The notes: generated by a model from the letters alone, not told the origin. DNA of 64,000 bases from Elephas maximus indicus (GCF_024166365.1 NC_064842.1:10449001-10513000); one strand, 5' to 3'; positions 20,039 through 31,662 are shown, numbered from the stretch's first letter. Numbers and translations: made by a program.

Positions 20039-21684
20039 ACACTGTGGGTAGAACCACGCAAACAAAGCTCCAGGTTCTCCTCCCAACTGCAAATCAAAGC
20101 GAGGAGCCCATGATGCCTGTGTGGATGGGGCAGAGTCTCAGTGGAAAAATTCCCTTGTGCTACCTTCCACCGACCAACCCACTGAAAATGGGCGCCGCAT
20201 CCCCTCGGTTTGTCTGTGTCAGCCAAGAGTGGGCTGGGACCTCAATGTTGGGACAGGGAGCTTGTCTCTGTCTCTGCCCTGTCCCTCACCTGGCCGGCCC
20301 CACAGCCCATCCGAGCGAGGTCTTGCCTCCAAGTGATGCTAGCTAGGAGGCTCTGCCGGCCCGCCAACCAAGGAGATCACCCCACATTCCCACCCCCACG
20401 ACACAGACACGCACACACAGAGCCAGGGTTCCTGTGTGCTTGTGGGAGCAGTTGCCCTGACTCAGGTGCACACAAATCGCACTTGCACCCCAGAGGGAAA
20501 CGTAAACGAAGCCCAGTCGCTTTGGAATCTTTCGTGTGGCCTTTCCGCCTACCCAAGATCTGGAGTGGGGTGTGGGCAGGAGTCGGGGTTGGGCTACGTG
20601 TACAGCCGGCGGTGAACATGCGCGGTACCAGCACTCAGCCAGCTCGGCCCCAGTTGGCGAGGAACCAGAAGCCGACGCACACAGAAGGTGGCTCCGGGCT
20701 CCGCCGGCTGGGCGCACAGCCGCCGCGGCCGCGGGGAGCTTTGGGGTCCGGAAAGGGCTGTTGTGCAGACCTGGGCGGGAGGAGCCGGCAGGAACTATGG
20801 TCTGCAGCCGGGGATTTTCTGGGGGCGTTTTAGCCTTGAGCTTTAACCTACCTAAGCTTTAGCCTGTTCCGGGATGCGACCCCAGCAGCCCCCAAACTGA
20901 GGCAGTCGTTTTACAGACTCCCTATCCGCGGATAGGCGGGGGCTGCTCCGAAGCAAGAATAGGGAAGAGAAGCTGGGAGTCGTCGCACCTCTTCCCTTTG
21001 TCCGCGCCGGAGGTCCCCCTCCCCTCCTCTGACCTCTGCTCTTCTTTAAAAACGAACAGCAGACAGAGGGACTGCGAGCTTGGCCTTCCGCACACCATCT
21101 ACTGACGTTGCTTTATAGGTGGCCCAGGGGATCCTCAACCTGCAAGGCCCTCACATTCCCACCACCTTATGCCCGCAGGGTGGGGGTTGCGTACTCCGTG
21201 GTCTTTGTGAATATGCAGGTATTTAGGCTTTAACCTCAGGTGTTGGGGCCAGGAGAGATAAATCCCAGTTTAATTTGTGCTCATGCGCATGCGTCTCTCA
21301 CACCCTCCACTTTCGAGGTTGTTCTAGGGTTGTCGGGCTTGAAAGAGATAAAGAATGGCCTTCACCACAGCCTCTACTGACACACTCGGGTATAAAAGCA
21401 GCGGCGCGCACCCACCCGCTGCTATAGGGGTGCCCTGTAGGAATGCAGGTTGCTAACACAGGGCCGAGGGCACTTTCTAAAATATCCCCCCCTACCAGAT
21501 TCCCACCGAGCGCAGTCTTGCCAGGACCACGCTGGGTCTTTTGGCTTGGGAGCCCGCGGTGCCCTTCAGCTGCTTGGACCCGGGAGCTCAGAGAACGGCT
21601 GGCCCTCGGGCCCCTTCAGGGCCCTTGCCCTCTGCCACTTAAGAAACAAAGATGTCCCTGCAGGTGCGACTGTTTCCAACTCCC
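20039..21684. other. GC-rich intergenic sequence
   Basis: A CpG-dense patch lies at about 20560-20800. A TATAAAAG motif at 21391 follows AGAGATAAAGAATGG, but no gene is supported downstream. Open frames in this GC-rich stretch are expected by composition. Confidence 0.45.
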
Positions 21685-21775
21685 TTATTTTAGGGATGAG
21701 GCAACCGAGGCCGAGAGAGGTGAAGACACTTGGCCAAGATCCCCTGTAGAGTGAGTGTCAGGCCGATCTAGGCCA
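21685..21775 (-). mobile_element. MIR fragment, antisense
   Basis: The pattern 'agggatgaggcaaccgaggc', 'gagaggtgaagac' and 'cttggccaagatcccc' is the antisense MIR core. Confidence 0.65.
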
Positions 21776-22469
21776 AAGGGTCAGTGTCTCTTGGGCACAC
21801 CCGATCAACCGTATTTCGATTCCGATTATCAGATATCAAGTGCTTTTAAAAGAGTGAACGAGGTTCAACCGCAGTCAGGGACTAGGGCCTACCATAGGTC
21901 GGCCTCCCTTTTCCCTTGTCGGCCCCCGAGGGCTGTCCCTCCAGGCATAGCAGGCCCAGTCCTTCCTGGGGCTGACACACCCAGCTCCAGCCTGCACCGC
22001 CTCGGTAGCAGGTTTAACTTTACTAGGATCACTGGGTTTTTTCTGAGTAGGAATGTCTAGGAACCCGGCCACACCTGTTCGCAGGACAAAGCATCACCCA
22101 TGTGTTTTCTCTTTTGTTAGTCATTGCTGACACTTGGTCTTCTGCGCAGGATGAGGAGCTGGAGGCCCTCTCTCCTCCGCCAGTAGCAGCGCCGCTGGCT
22201 TCTTCTCTCTCTCCCTGCTCTCAGACCGGGCCCGAGCGGCCCAGACACCCAGCTTCCTTCCCTCTCGCGGTCCACTGCCCGCGACAGACTAGGAACAGAG
22301 CCCATGGAGATGGGAGTGCCGGCATCACCTGACGCGCCCTCAGGGTTGGCGGTTCCGGTGACCAGCCGCGACTCTCTCCTGGGCAGGAATGGGAAGAGGT
22401 CTGAAGGAGCGTGCCTGACTCTAACTGGCATAGGAGGGAGGACCCAAGCTAGCCCTAGGGGCATTCATT
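21776..22469. other. Intergenic, no gene supported
   Basis: Unique-looking moderate-GC DNA. Confidence 0.4.
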
Positions 22470-22680
22470 CATTTACTCATTAGTTGCTAGCCTTGCGACA
22501 TTGGGAAATTTATTTAGCCTTTTTGCTTCAGTTTCCCCAATCTGTATAACGGGATATAATCAAAGCTACCTCCCCACCCCCAACCTTGCTGTGAGGATCA
22601 ATTGCTTAAAAGTGAAATGGGAATAGTGACTGGCATGCCACCAGCACTATAGGCTTCGGTATTATTATTGTTATATTTCT
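22470..22680 (+). mobile_element. MIR fragment
   Basis: It reads CTAGCCTTGCGACATTGGG, TTCAGTTTCCCCAATCTGTA and GCTGTGAGGATCAATTGC. This is the order of a forward MIR. Confidence 0.7.
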
Positions 22681-23109
22681 TCATCCATTTGTTAATTCAT
22701 TGTAGTGTTTAATTGTTGAGGTCCTTGTTACTGATCCTGCACGGGGCGGGGGGGGGGGGGGGGAATGCAAGACGATCTTTAGTCTCCAAGATATTAAATC
22801 CTTTGATCGAAGCGCGTGAATGACGCGCCGTCTACAGATAGCATCCTCGGGAAAACGTTTAAGGAGTAGCCAGGAGCATTTGAACCCACTGCCCTGCTCA
22901 GTGACAGCCAGGGTTTGCTCGTGTCCCCACTGACTCCATGAGGCACCTTTGGGCACTTCTTCCTTTTGATGTTCCTGGCACTTGGTCCAGCATCTGGTGC
23001 ACACAGCAAGCGTTCAATACACGCTTGTTGGTGTGGCTGGAAATTACTCTTGGAAGTTGGAAGGGGATGAAGCTAGAGTTCTCTGACGTTGAAGATTTGA
23101 GGGACGCTT
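22681..23109. other. Intergenic with G run and L2-like end
   Basis: A G tract of about 20 bases lies at 22742-22763. An L2-3'-end-like piece ('cctggcacttggtccagcat...agcaagcgttcaata') lies at about 22970-23035. Confidence 0.45.
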
Positions 23110-23299
23110 AGCCCTGGTGGCGCAGTAGTTAAAGCACTGGGCTGCGAAACAAATGGTCGGCGGTTCTAAGGGCAGGATGATATGGCAATCTGCTTCTGTA
23201 AAGATTACAGCCGTGGAAATCCTATGGGGTGGTTCTACCCTGTAGTATAGGGTTGCTATGAGTCAGAATGGACTCAATGGTTTTTTGGTTTTGGTTTTA
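23110..23299 (+). mobile_element. AfroSINE, long type
   Basis: It reads CCTGGTGGCGCAGTAGTTAA, CTGCTTCTGTAAAGATTACA, GGTTGCTATGAGTCAGAATG and GACTCAATGG, with a T/G-rich tail. Confidence 0.92.
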
Positions 23300-23460
23300 G
23301 TAAGTATCTGGTGTCCTAGGAGGGAAAAATATGTGTCCGCGGTGAGATTATGTCAGGGCAAATGACATTTAGGGGTTTTAGTAAGTCCTTAACTAATCGG
23401 GATGAGAGAGGGTCTTCAAAAGGGAAAACGGACATTAAAGATCCCTTTAAAGGGAGACCA

Positions 23461-23621
23461 GAGCCCCGGGGGCGCAGTGGTTAAAGAACGCAGCTGCTAA
23501 CCAAAAGGTCAGCAGTTCGAATCCACCAGCTGCTCCTTGGAAACCCTGTAGGGCAGTTCTACTCTGTTCTGTAGGGTCACTATGAGCCGGGAACAACTCG
23601 ATGGCAACGGGTTTTGGTTTT
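23461..23621 (+). mobile_element. AfroSINE, short type
   Basis: It reads GGGCGCAGTGGTTAAAG, GCAGTTCGAATCCACCAGC, GGGCAGTTCTACTCTGTTC and CAACTCGATGGCAACGGG. Box A and box B are both recognisable. Confidence 0.94.
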
Positions 23622-23649
23622 AAAGGGAGAAGGCAGGCTCAGCTCCTTT

Positions 23650-23760
23650 AGGGCCAGACGGGCTCTGCTGCGAGGTTAGAGATTCCGAGCACCTAGCACA
23701 GCACTTGACACAAGTAAGGCACCCCAAGTGTTTATTGAATAAACGAATAATATGATTATT
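23650..23760 (+). mobile_element. L2 3'-end fragment
   Basis: It reads 'gagcacctagcacagcacttg', 'acacaagtaaggcacc' and 'agtgtttattgaataaac', the typical L2 terminal segment. Confidence 0.65.
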
Positions 23761-24049
23761 CTGGCCCTTGTGGTTAATTATAGTGCCAGGGAATCTTGAG
23801 ACACAATACGGTCACATGGTCAGCATTGTAAAAGAAGGAAGCCGAGCATCAAGTCACGGACCTACCGAGTGATGAACCCAGGAGTGGACTTGGAGACCCC
23901 CCAATATCTGGTTGAGGATAAACAAGGGCCCCCAGCACTAAGGCCATGTCAGTGCGCAAGAGAACACGTTAACCACAGCGCATGAAAGAGACAGCCCAAA
24001 CGCTCGTTCACGCATGTTCACCTTCAGTGCAGCGTGCAGGTGGCATCGG

Positions 24050-24130
24050 TAACCTTATTTTGTACGTGGAAACCCATTCGTAGAGAGGTTAAATGACTTG
24101 GCCACGGTCATCCCGCTAGCGGTCAACGTG
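24050..24130 (-). mobile_element. MIR fragment, antisense
   Basis: The order 'tagagaggttaaatgacttgg', 'ccacggtcatcccgctagcgg' matches the antisense MIR core. Confidence 0.6.
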
Positions 24131-24394
24131 TGAACGTGGATAGAATCCGACAGTTTTCCCGGCCGCGCGGGGCGCTGGAATCTGTGCAAGCCTCTCCCAG
24201 CACAGGGAAGGGCAGTGCAGTGCCAAAGAGTCTGAGGACGACTGGGCCTCAGTGTGTCGGCAAGCGTCGGTTTGTTTCGCTGAACTCCGGAGCCACCCCG
24301 CCCTCCACCCGCCTGAGGCCAAAATATCTAGGTCTGACAATTGCAGCCTTGCTTTGATTTGTCAGAGCTGTTTATTTTTATTTCTGGGAATCGG

Positions 24395-24490
24395 GGTGAA
24401 GAGTGCACCCGGCGCAGTTCCCAGCGCGTGGTGGGAGCTCCAGAAATGAGTGAAAGAATGAATGCATGAAGGAATGAACTAATGAGCAAA
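24395..24490 (+). mobile_element. L2 3'-end fragment
   Basis: It reads 'gtgcacccggcgcagttccc' and 'gtgggagctccagaaatgagtg', then a GAATGAATGCATGAAGG repeat-like end. Confidence 0.5.
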
Positions 24491-26084
24491 CAGAATTCCT
24501 TTTATCTCAGTGCCCATGTGCTTCCGCCAGCGCACCCTGCCCTTTTCTAGATCCCTCTGTGGAGAGAATCGCCTGCCGCGTCCGCCCTCCGAAGGAGTGT
24601 GCCTAGTACTCTGCGAGGCCGGGCTTTACCCGCCCTGGGAGCAGACGGTGCTGGAAGCCTCAGGCCCCCGGGCTTTGCCCCGCTCAGCTCCAGCCGACAC
24701 TTGTTGGGTCTAGTACAGCTTCTGGGGTCCTGCGCAGTCTCTGATTCCCAGCCCTCTGGCCGAGCATCCGGGCCATCGTCAGCTGGGGCTCTCCGGCCTC
24801 GCCCTAGCCACTGCGAGTCGGGACGCCGAACCCGGCCGGTGGGCCACGCCCAGGAGTTTCTTTCTGTGAGGCCGCCTTGGACGGCGTGCAGTGATCACAG
24901 CCTGGTCCCCTTTCCCCCGCCTCCCGCTTAGTCCCTGCCTTCCGCAATGACGACTCTCCTTGGCTGAGAGAGTTTAGTGGCTGAACAAATGAGATGAAAT
25001 GCTAGAAAGGAAAGGAGTCAAACTAAGGGCTTGCTCTGCGACACACTTTTTAAATGTCCCATTTTTCACGGCAGGCCTTGGGCTTCACTCTTCCTTGGCT
25101 CCTTCCTTGGGCCGCCCGTTCCATTTTTGACTTTTTTCCTCTTCGCTCGCTACTCTTGGGCCTTCCTTTCTTCCAGGGACTGCTCACAGTTCCACTCGGG
25201 ATTTTAAAAGAAGGTGAGCTTCTCTCTCTCAGTTCCGGGCCGACCACGGGGTACGACGTGGTGTTGTCGGCGTGTGACCTGAGGGAAGGAGCGACCTGGC
25301 AGACAGACAGGCTCCTCCAGAGGTAGTGGACGCCAGCCCTGTCTGTGAACCAAAATGTAACGAAGTACAGCGATTTATTTTTGTTATTAAATAATAAATG
25401 AACTCGAGCAATCGGGAAGAAGATAAAAAAAGAAAGCCTGCAAATGAACGATCCTCTTCAATGGCATAGTTCAGGAGCCAAGGTGGACGTGCTGGCCACA
25501 CACGGGCCACTCACAGCTTCGGTGTCACACACACACATGCACACGCGCGCGCACACACACATTTGAGTCCGTACTGCGTGCTGAGCCCGGATCTGGATTA
25601 AGGATCATTGGTGACTTAGGCTGGCGTGATCCGAAAGCGCCCTGGGGCGAGTCTTCTGAACAAAAAATTTTACCAGTCGGAGCCCTTCTTTCCTTCCTGT
25701 CTTCCCTTCTCTCTTGCTTTTCCCATCTCAGAGAATTGTTCGTAATAAGTCTCATCCAAGAACCTACGGGTCTTCTCCAGCTCTCTCCTCCCTTCCGGTG
25801 GGTCTGCTCTGCAACTTGGAGGCAGTCCAGCGTCCCCTCCAGATAATTAGGGGCGCATTCCCAGGACAGAGTACAGTCACAGCGATCCTGGCAAAAAAAA
25901 AAAAAAAACCAAAAAAAACCCTGGCAAACAAGGCTCTAAATAAATGGGAATTTTTGCTATATTATTACCATTACTAGCACAATACACCGCTAGTTCCTCT
26001 GACCTGGGACGCGTCTACGTTCGCGGTTTGCAATCACCCACGGTGGGTGCATGCAAGTAAAAAATGGAAGAAAGAGAAACAACC
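24491..26084. other. GC-rich intergenic with CA/CG microsatellite and A tracts
   Basis: CpG-dense around 24500-24950. A CACA/CGCG compound tract lies at about 25528-25562 and a poly-A(CC) tract at 25891-25921. No gene supported. Confidence 0.45.
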
Positions 26085-26270
26085 CTTTTGCACTCTTTAA
26101 ACAAGAGTCGAAAGTCTTTTATCTCTTTTAACCTTCACAGCAACCCCCTGAGCGGAAGATAATTATTCTCCCTCCTCAGAAATCCGTTTTGGGAAGCGAA
26201 GAGTTTGGGTGATTTGACCAAGGGGCGTGGCCGAGCTTCTGACCCAGAAACCCACAGGTTTCATGGGCTT
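26085..26270 (-). mobile_element. MIR fragment, antisense
   Basis: It reads 'tttaaccttcacagcaaccc', 'gataattattctcc', 'ttgggtgatttgaccaagg' and 'cgagcttctgacccaga', as in antisense MIR. Confidence 0.6.
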
Positions 26271-26619
26271 CTGTGATTCTCTCTTCCGTCCGATAGTTCG
26301 AAAAAAAATTTTTTTTTGTTTTCTTTTTCGATGAAATATTCGGATTATCTCAAATATCCACCTCTTACACTGTGAGTGCAGACGCAGGCACAGGAACAAG
26401 CTGTGAGGAATAGGCTCGCTGCGCTTCCGGGAAAGCGCACTGGTGGCCGGCTTTGCACCGCTAGGCTCCCAAGGTGGACAACCACGTGCGCGGAGGAGGG
26501 CCGCTATTCTGCACAAAAATGTCTTTAAGCGAATGGTTGCCACGTGCACTTGCTGTGCCTCGCAAACCTCAAGATGGAAAGATATGAGTGAGCCTGGAAG
26601 CCACCGAAGCCTGCCCCTC

Positions 26620-27200
26620 CGTGCTCCTCCCGTCGCCGTCCAGTCTCACCTGACTCCCCCCAGGCCCTCACCCCTGCCAGCTCTGCTGTCCTTCCCCCAC
26701 TTCGGCCCCCAGGCAGCGAGGGAGGGGAGCCCAGCCGGCTGTGACCCGAGCCCTAGCGCTATGGTGGTGCCTCTGGCGGCGGCGGGCGACGAAGCCACCT
26801 GGCCAGGAGCTGCTGACAGTCACAGCGACGCTTTGCCGCCAGCGGTGGTCACCGGGCCAGGGTGAGAGGTGGCGGGGGAGGCAGCTGGAGGCGGGCGGCC
26901 CCTGCCTGGGAGCGCCGCGCCGGGCGGTGCAGGAAATTTATGATCTGTGTACACTTTCTGGCTCCAGAGTCGGGCGCACCAGAAGGATGGGGCCTGCGAG
27001 CGGGAGGCCGGGGGGTCGAGGCCGCAGTTGCCGCGGCGGCGCAGGGAGCCCCCGGGTCTCTTCCTTCTGCCACTTTGTGAACAGAAACCTCTCCTGCAGG
27101 GCGAGGCGGAAAATGCAGGCCTGGATGAGAGGTGGGAGCGGGCCGCCCGCGCCGGCCCGAGGGTCGGGTCGAGCCTAACACACTGGTTCTGAGGCCTGCG
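26620..27200. promoter_or_regulatory. Orphan CpG-dense patch
   Basis: CpG-rich sequence about 10 kb downstream of HLX with no recognised gene. An ATG at 26761 opens 34 codons ending at a GG|GTGAG donor-like sequence. Nothing identifies a product. It could be an enhancer-type CpG island or a noncoding RNA promoter. Confidence 0.4.
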
Positions 27201-27249
27201 GCCCGCCGCCCTGCAGGGGCGCGTGTCTATACTGGCCATTGTTAGTTGG

Positions 27250-27422
27250 TGATTAGAGGATTCCCCATGAGTGCGGAGTGGAGCTGCTCCACAGGGTTTT
27301 CAAGGCTGTGACCTTTCTGAAGCAGATTGCCAGACCTCTCTTCCGAGGCACCTCTGGGTGGCTTCCAACTTCTAACCCTTGGCTAGTCCAGCGCTTACTG
27401 TCAGAGCCATCTGGGGACTCTG
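27250..27422 (-). mobile_element. AfroSINE, long type, antisense, diverged
   Basis: It reads GCTCCACAGGGTTTTCAAGG, TTCTGAAGCAGATTGCCAG, GGCACCTCTGGGTGG and CCATCTGGGGACTC. Confidence 0.82.
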
Positions 27423-28042
27423 TGTTTATACTGGCCGTTTGAAATCCTGCTCAGTGCGTGCAGGATGGGATTCTAGGCCTAGCAGAGGTCGCGTGGCCCC
27501 AAGTGTGGACAGGTTTCCGGGTCCTGGGTGTCCTGGCCACGCCACTTCTCCCGGTGTTATGTTCAACCATGTCTCTGTTCTCGGCCGTTACAGCCGAGAC
27601 TTGATTCTGGCTCCTAACTTGGGTCAATTTGGGATTTAAAAAAAAAAAAAAGCCGGGGCAAATAAGAGGACCCCGGTGAGAACTGGGTGCCGGAGGAGGC
27701 GCGAAGATAGTCCAGACGCTGGGCCTGGGGCAAGTGGCCCAATCCAGGGCTGGTTTAGAGGTCCCGCTGGCTGCGCTTCATTCCTGCCAGAGTCAGCAAG
27801 CACCAAGCGTGTTCACGCTGTCCTTCGGCGCTCCTGGTCGGGCCACACACGAGGACAGGAGCGCTGAGTTAAGCCAGGCGTTCTTAGTTACCCTGGTCCC
27901 TTTACTCACGTTCTCACCAGAACTGAGGTGTCACTGAGTGTAACCTCATAGTGCACTTGTAATGCCGGCTTAGCCAAGTGCAGTCCAACTTCTAACGCCA
28001 GGTACTATTTTCCGACTTACACGTAGTAAATTGTACCAGGCA
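27423..28042. other. Intergenic, no gene supported
   Basis: A poly-A tract lies at about 27638-27651. No repeat recognised. Confidence 0.4.
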
Positions 28043-28220
28043 GAGTCCCTGGGTGGCCCAAGCAGTTCTGCGCTGGCCAACAGGCTGGCATCTAACCCAC
28101 TCAGAGGCCCCTAGGAAGAAAGGCCTGGTGATCGTATTCCAAAAGGTCACAACCTTGAAAACCCTATGGAGCAGTTCTACTCGGCAAACGGGGTTGAGAT
28201 TTCACGGCAACCAATAACAG
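28043..28220 (+). mobile_element. AfroSINE, long type, diverged
   Basis: It reads GAGTCCCTGGGTGGCCCAAG, AGGAAGAAAGGCCTGGTGAT, CCTATGGAGCAGTTCTACTC and CAACCAATAACAG. Confidence 0.82.
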
Positions 28221-28221
28221 C

Positions 28222-28365
28222 AACATGTGCCGGGCAGTGTTCTAAAAACTTTGTATGTATTAACTCGTTAAATTTCCCCCAAATTCCGGTTAGGTGAGTA
28301 CTTACATTATCCCCATTTTACAGATAAGGAAACTATGCTAAAGAAAGCTGAATTAAATTGCCTAA
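28222..28365 (-). mobile_element. MIR, antisense
   Basis: It reads 'gtgccgggcagtgttctaaa', 'tatgtattaactcg', 'ttatccccattttacagata' and 'aggaaactatgc'. This is a clear antisense MIR, abutted by AfroSINEs on both sides. Confidence 0.8.
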
Positions 28366-28550
28366 GGTTAAGAGCTCGGCTGCTAACCCAAAGGCTGGCA
28401 TTTCAAACCCACCCAGAGGCTCCGGGAGGAAAGACCTGGGGAGCGGCTATAAAGATTACAGCCTAGAAAACCCTCCGAGGGACTTCTGCTCTGTCACGTG
28501 GCGTCGCTCTGAGTCGGAATCCACTGCTGGGCACCAACCAACCGCAGCAA
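28366..28550 (+). mobile_element. AfroSINE, long type, 5'-truncated
   Basis: It begins at GTTAAGAGCTCGGCTGCTAA and continues GAGGAAAGACCTGGGGAG, ATAAAGATTACAGCCTAG and CGCTCTGAGTCGGAATCCAC. Confidence 0.88.
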
Positions 28551-30215
28551 AGACATCGAGGGCACGTTGTTAGTAAGTGAAATTGGGGCTCGTTTACATC
28601 TCTGTTTCCCTGACCCACATTATGTATGACATCTAGGGTCCTAAGGAAGCCTATACGTCTCTCGTGAATGAAGTCACCCAGATGACAGCAAGCTGAACGC
28701 ACCAAAGCACAACACCGGGCGCGTTTAGAGGTTTTTAGTCTAACTGCGCGGGAAGGGGCCAGAGGGGCGCTTCACCCCGCGCTGGGAGCCGCGGGCGGTA
28801 GGGTCAGCGGAGCAGGACCACCACGCCCCGAAACTACAGCCATTCATCAGTTACCCCCGGGGCAAGTTAATCCGCTCGGCAGGAGTGACTGGGAGTCTCT
28901 CCGACACCGGTTTCTCGCCATCTGCCGTGCTTTGATTTGCAGCTCCAGCGGGGTCTCCGGACTCCGAGGCTCTGGAGAGCCCGGCCTGGATAAAACGCCC
29001 CCCTGGGGTGCACAACGGGGCCTTAAGCGGTTAAAATTTCTCGCCAAAGTCATTTTTTTTTCCCTCTATTTAATTTGCCCTGGGTGAGGAGGGCGCACCG
29101 CCGGGACTTGAGCACTTTAATTGGGGGCTTCGGGAGAGTTTTCCTGGGATAGGGACGTGGCCTTAGCGGGGGTGGCGATTTATCTGAGAATTAGAGGAGA
29201 GGAAGGAGTAAAAGCAGCAGGGCGGAGTGTGAGAGAAACGAGTGAAGAGAAGAAAAAGGAGAGGGAAGAGGGAAATCATAACAACAAGTGGAATTTTGAA
29301 GCATCTCTCACATTTTTAGAGGGTGGGCGGGGTTGACACAACTGGTTTGGGGCTGGGCCATAAATTAACAGAAGATTTATTCCTCAATCAGGAAAAAGCC
29401 ATTAAGATATTCTTGGCTTCGTCTGTGGGAAAATAATTTCTTTGATTGAGTTGCCCCAGAAGACCCTCTGAAGCCCAATCCTCCGGGCCCTGAAGGGCCT
29501 CCTCTTTCCTGCCTGCCGGAAGAAGGGGAGAAGCCGGAGACCCCAGGGAGAAGAGGCCAGCCCATCTTTTTTCCAGCATCTTGAATTTCACTTTACGTGT
29601 TTCTTTCTACTTTTTGATTTGATCCCCGCTGCCTTGAAGACCTGGCTTTCAGAGGAAAAACCCTTCTGCACACGCCCGGGCCACCGTCGTTGGCCTCCTT
29701 CTTCAGGGCGGAGCGTTAACCCCAGGCGAGCCCCCGCCTGTCTCACGCCTCTGCACGCCAGAGATTTGGGGGTGCGATATGCCCCACAAGAAATGGGAGT
29801 AAGGAGCCTCAGAGTAGGGTGGATCAGGAACCGTTCCTTCTGAGCCTCGAGGGGCTGACCGCCTCTTAGGACTCAAAGTGTGTCCCCCGGGACCCTTGAG
29901 GGTCTCTGAGACCCTTTCAGGGCATCCCCGAGGTGAAAACTGTTTTCACAATAAGAAGCTATTTCCTTTTCCCTAAGAGTAGGAAGGAGTTTCCCAGAGG
30001 CCACAGGAGGTGTGGTGACGTCATGTCTTTTAGGGCGTAGGGGACTCTCGCATGCGTGTTCTTCTGTTTTAAAAAATGTCTCCGTTTTATAGCTATACCT
30101 GTGCTGTGTGGCTATTTACATTTCAAGTAATTAAAATTAAATGAAAAACTTAATTCTTCAGTTATGCTAGCCACATTTCAATTGCTCAAGAGACACATGT
30201 GACTTAAAACTCACT
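28551..30215. other. GC-rich unique sequence with homeodomain-type motifs
   Basis: CpG-dense at about 28740-29000. At 29050-29400 ATTTAATTTG, CTTTAATTGG and AAATTAACAG motifs lie in otherwise repeat-free DNA. No gene supported. Confidence 0.45.
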
Positions 30216-30360
30216 GCCCTCCATTCGATTCCTACTCATAGTGACCCCATAGGACAGACTAGAACTGCCCCGCAGGGTTTCCAAGGAGCGGCTGGTGGGT
30301 TTGAACTGACGACCTTTTGGTTAGCAGCCGAGCTCTTAACCACTGCACCACCGGGGCTGC
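30216..30360 (-). mobile_element. AfroSINE, short type, antisense
   Basis: It reads CATTCGATTCCTACTCATAG, CTGCCCCGCAGGGTTTCC, ACCTTTTGGTTAGCAGCC and TTAACCACTGCACCACCGG. Confidence 0.93.
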
Positions 30361-30524
30361 ACATATGACTTAGTGGGTGTGGTATTGGACAGCACAAATA
30401 CAGAAAACCTCCATCATGGCAGAAGCTCCATCCCACAGCACTAATCTATTTAATAAATTATCAGTAGATTTAATCATACCAGCAAATGCCCTTTAGTATC
30501 GTCAATAATTTTTAGATGATAAAG

Positions 30525-30733
30525 GGGTCCTGTGGGGGAAATGAATAAGTGCTGGACTACTTACTAACCTAAAAGTTGGCCACTGGAACCCACCCAGAAG
30601 CTCCTTGGAAGACAGGCCTGATGATCTGCTTCTGAAAGCTCACAGCCTTGAACACCCTGTGGAGCAGCTCTACTCTGCATGCTTGAGGTTGTCAGGAGTC
30701 CACATTGACTCCATGGCAACTAACAACAGGAAC
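30525..30733 (+). mobile_element. AfroSINE, long type
   Basis: It reads TCCTTGGAAGACAGGCCTG, GATCTGCTTCTGAAAGC, CCTGTGGAGCAGCTCTACT and CATTGACTCCATGGCAACT. Confidence 0.85.
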
Positions 30734-30839
30734 AAAGGGGTTCTGAGACCAAAAATGTCCAAAGTTCTTGCTTTAGGGCACAGTTCACTCGAGAGAGGAG
30801 CAAGACCAGGCATTGCTCCCAGACACTGGAGCTAGAGGG

Positions 30840-30948
30840 GCTAAATTTGTATCTGGGATCTACACTTTGCTATCTTCATGATCTTGGGCCATTTTCTTAA
30901 CTCTTCTGGAAGCTTCAGTTCCTGCTTTTGTAAAATGGGGTAAGGATA
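30840..30948 (+). mobile_element. MIR fragment
   Basis: It reads 'tcttcatgatcttgggcc', 'ttcagttcctgcttttgtaa' and 'aatggggtaagga', the forward MIR order. Confidence 0.65.
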
Positions 30949-30950
30949 TC

Positions 30951-31013
30951 AAACCAAAAACCAAACTCATTTCCATCGAGTGGATGCTCACTCCTAGCGG
31001 CACTATACCCAGA
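30951..31013 (-). mobile_element. AfroSINE 3'-end fragment, antisense
   Basis: It contains AACCAAAAACC, CATTTCCATCGAGTGGATG and CTCACTCCTAGCGGCACTAT. It covers only the tail region. Confidence 0.65.
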
Positions 31014-31044
31014 GGATAATGATATTTCCCGTTAATAAACTACA

Positions 31045-31285
31045 GAGAGGCAGTATAGCTGGTGATTAAGAGCGCACACTCTGGAGCCAAACTGAATGGG
31101 CTTTATCTCAGCTCAGCCCAGATGATTTTGGGCTAGTTTCAAACCTCTCCAGGGCTCCATTTCATTATCAGTAAATTGGAGTAAGAATAACACCTCCCTC
31201 ATGGAGTTGTTACGAGGATTACATTAGTTAACACATGAAAAGCCCTTAAGAGACAGTAGCTGGCACATTGAAACCACTATTATGG
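31045..31285 (+). mobile_element. MIR, nearly complete
   Basis: It reads 'aggcagtatagctggtgatt', 'gcgcacactctggagcc', 'tccctcatggagttgttacg' and 'aggattacattagttaacac'. This is a long, well-ordered MIR. Confidence 0.88.
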
Positions 31286-31465
31286 GTTATTATGGATTGG
31301 CTTATGTCCCACCAAAATGTGTGGCTGAAATCCTGACCTCTGTACCTATAAATAGACCCCGTTTGGAAACAGAGGTTTTCTGTTGTTATGTTAATAAGAT
31401 CATACCAGAATACTATGGGTCGTAAACCTAATCCCTTCTAAATTATAAAGAGCAGATTAGACAAA
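31286..31465 (+). mobile_element. MLT1-like LTR, 5' part
   Basis: It starts ATTATGGATTGGCTTATGTC, then ATGTGTGGCTGAAATCCTG and TTTGGAAACAGAGG, following the MaLR/MLT1 LTR order. An AfroSINE interrupts it at 31466. Confidence 0.8.
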
Positions 31466-31662
31466 GGACTCCTGGTGGAACAGTGGTTAAGTGCTTGGCT
31501 GCTATTCAAAAGGTGGGCTGTTTGAACCCACCCAGCTGCTCTGTGGAAGAAAAGATCTGCTCCCATAAAGATTACAGCCTAGGAAGCTCTATGGGGTAGT
31601 TCTACTCTGTTATATAGGGTTGCTATGAGTCAGAATTGACTCGACAGCACCTAGCAACAACA
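31466..31662 (+). mobile_element. AfroSINE, long type, with RTE-like tail, inside an MLT1 LTR
   Basis: It reads ACTCCTGGTGGAACAGTGG, AAAGATCTGCTCCCATAAAG and GTTGCTATGAGTCAGAATTG, and ends ACTCGACAGCACCTAGCAAC AACAG. The terminal GCACCTAGCAACAACA is the RTE-type 3' end. Confidence 0.93.

Noticed and set aside
20210..20833. 207-codon frame in GC-rich DNA
   Set aside because: It is a low-complexity, Pro/Ser/Arg-rich frame typical of CpG-dense noncoding DNA, with no ATG-based or domain support.
21391..21398. TATAAAAG as a promoter
   Set aside because: No coding or transcript evidence follows; the motif alone is weak.
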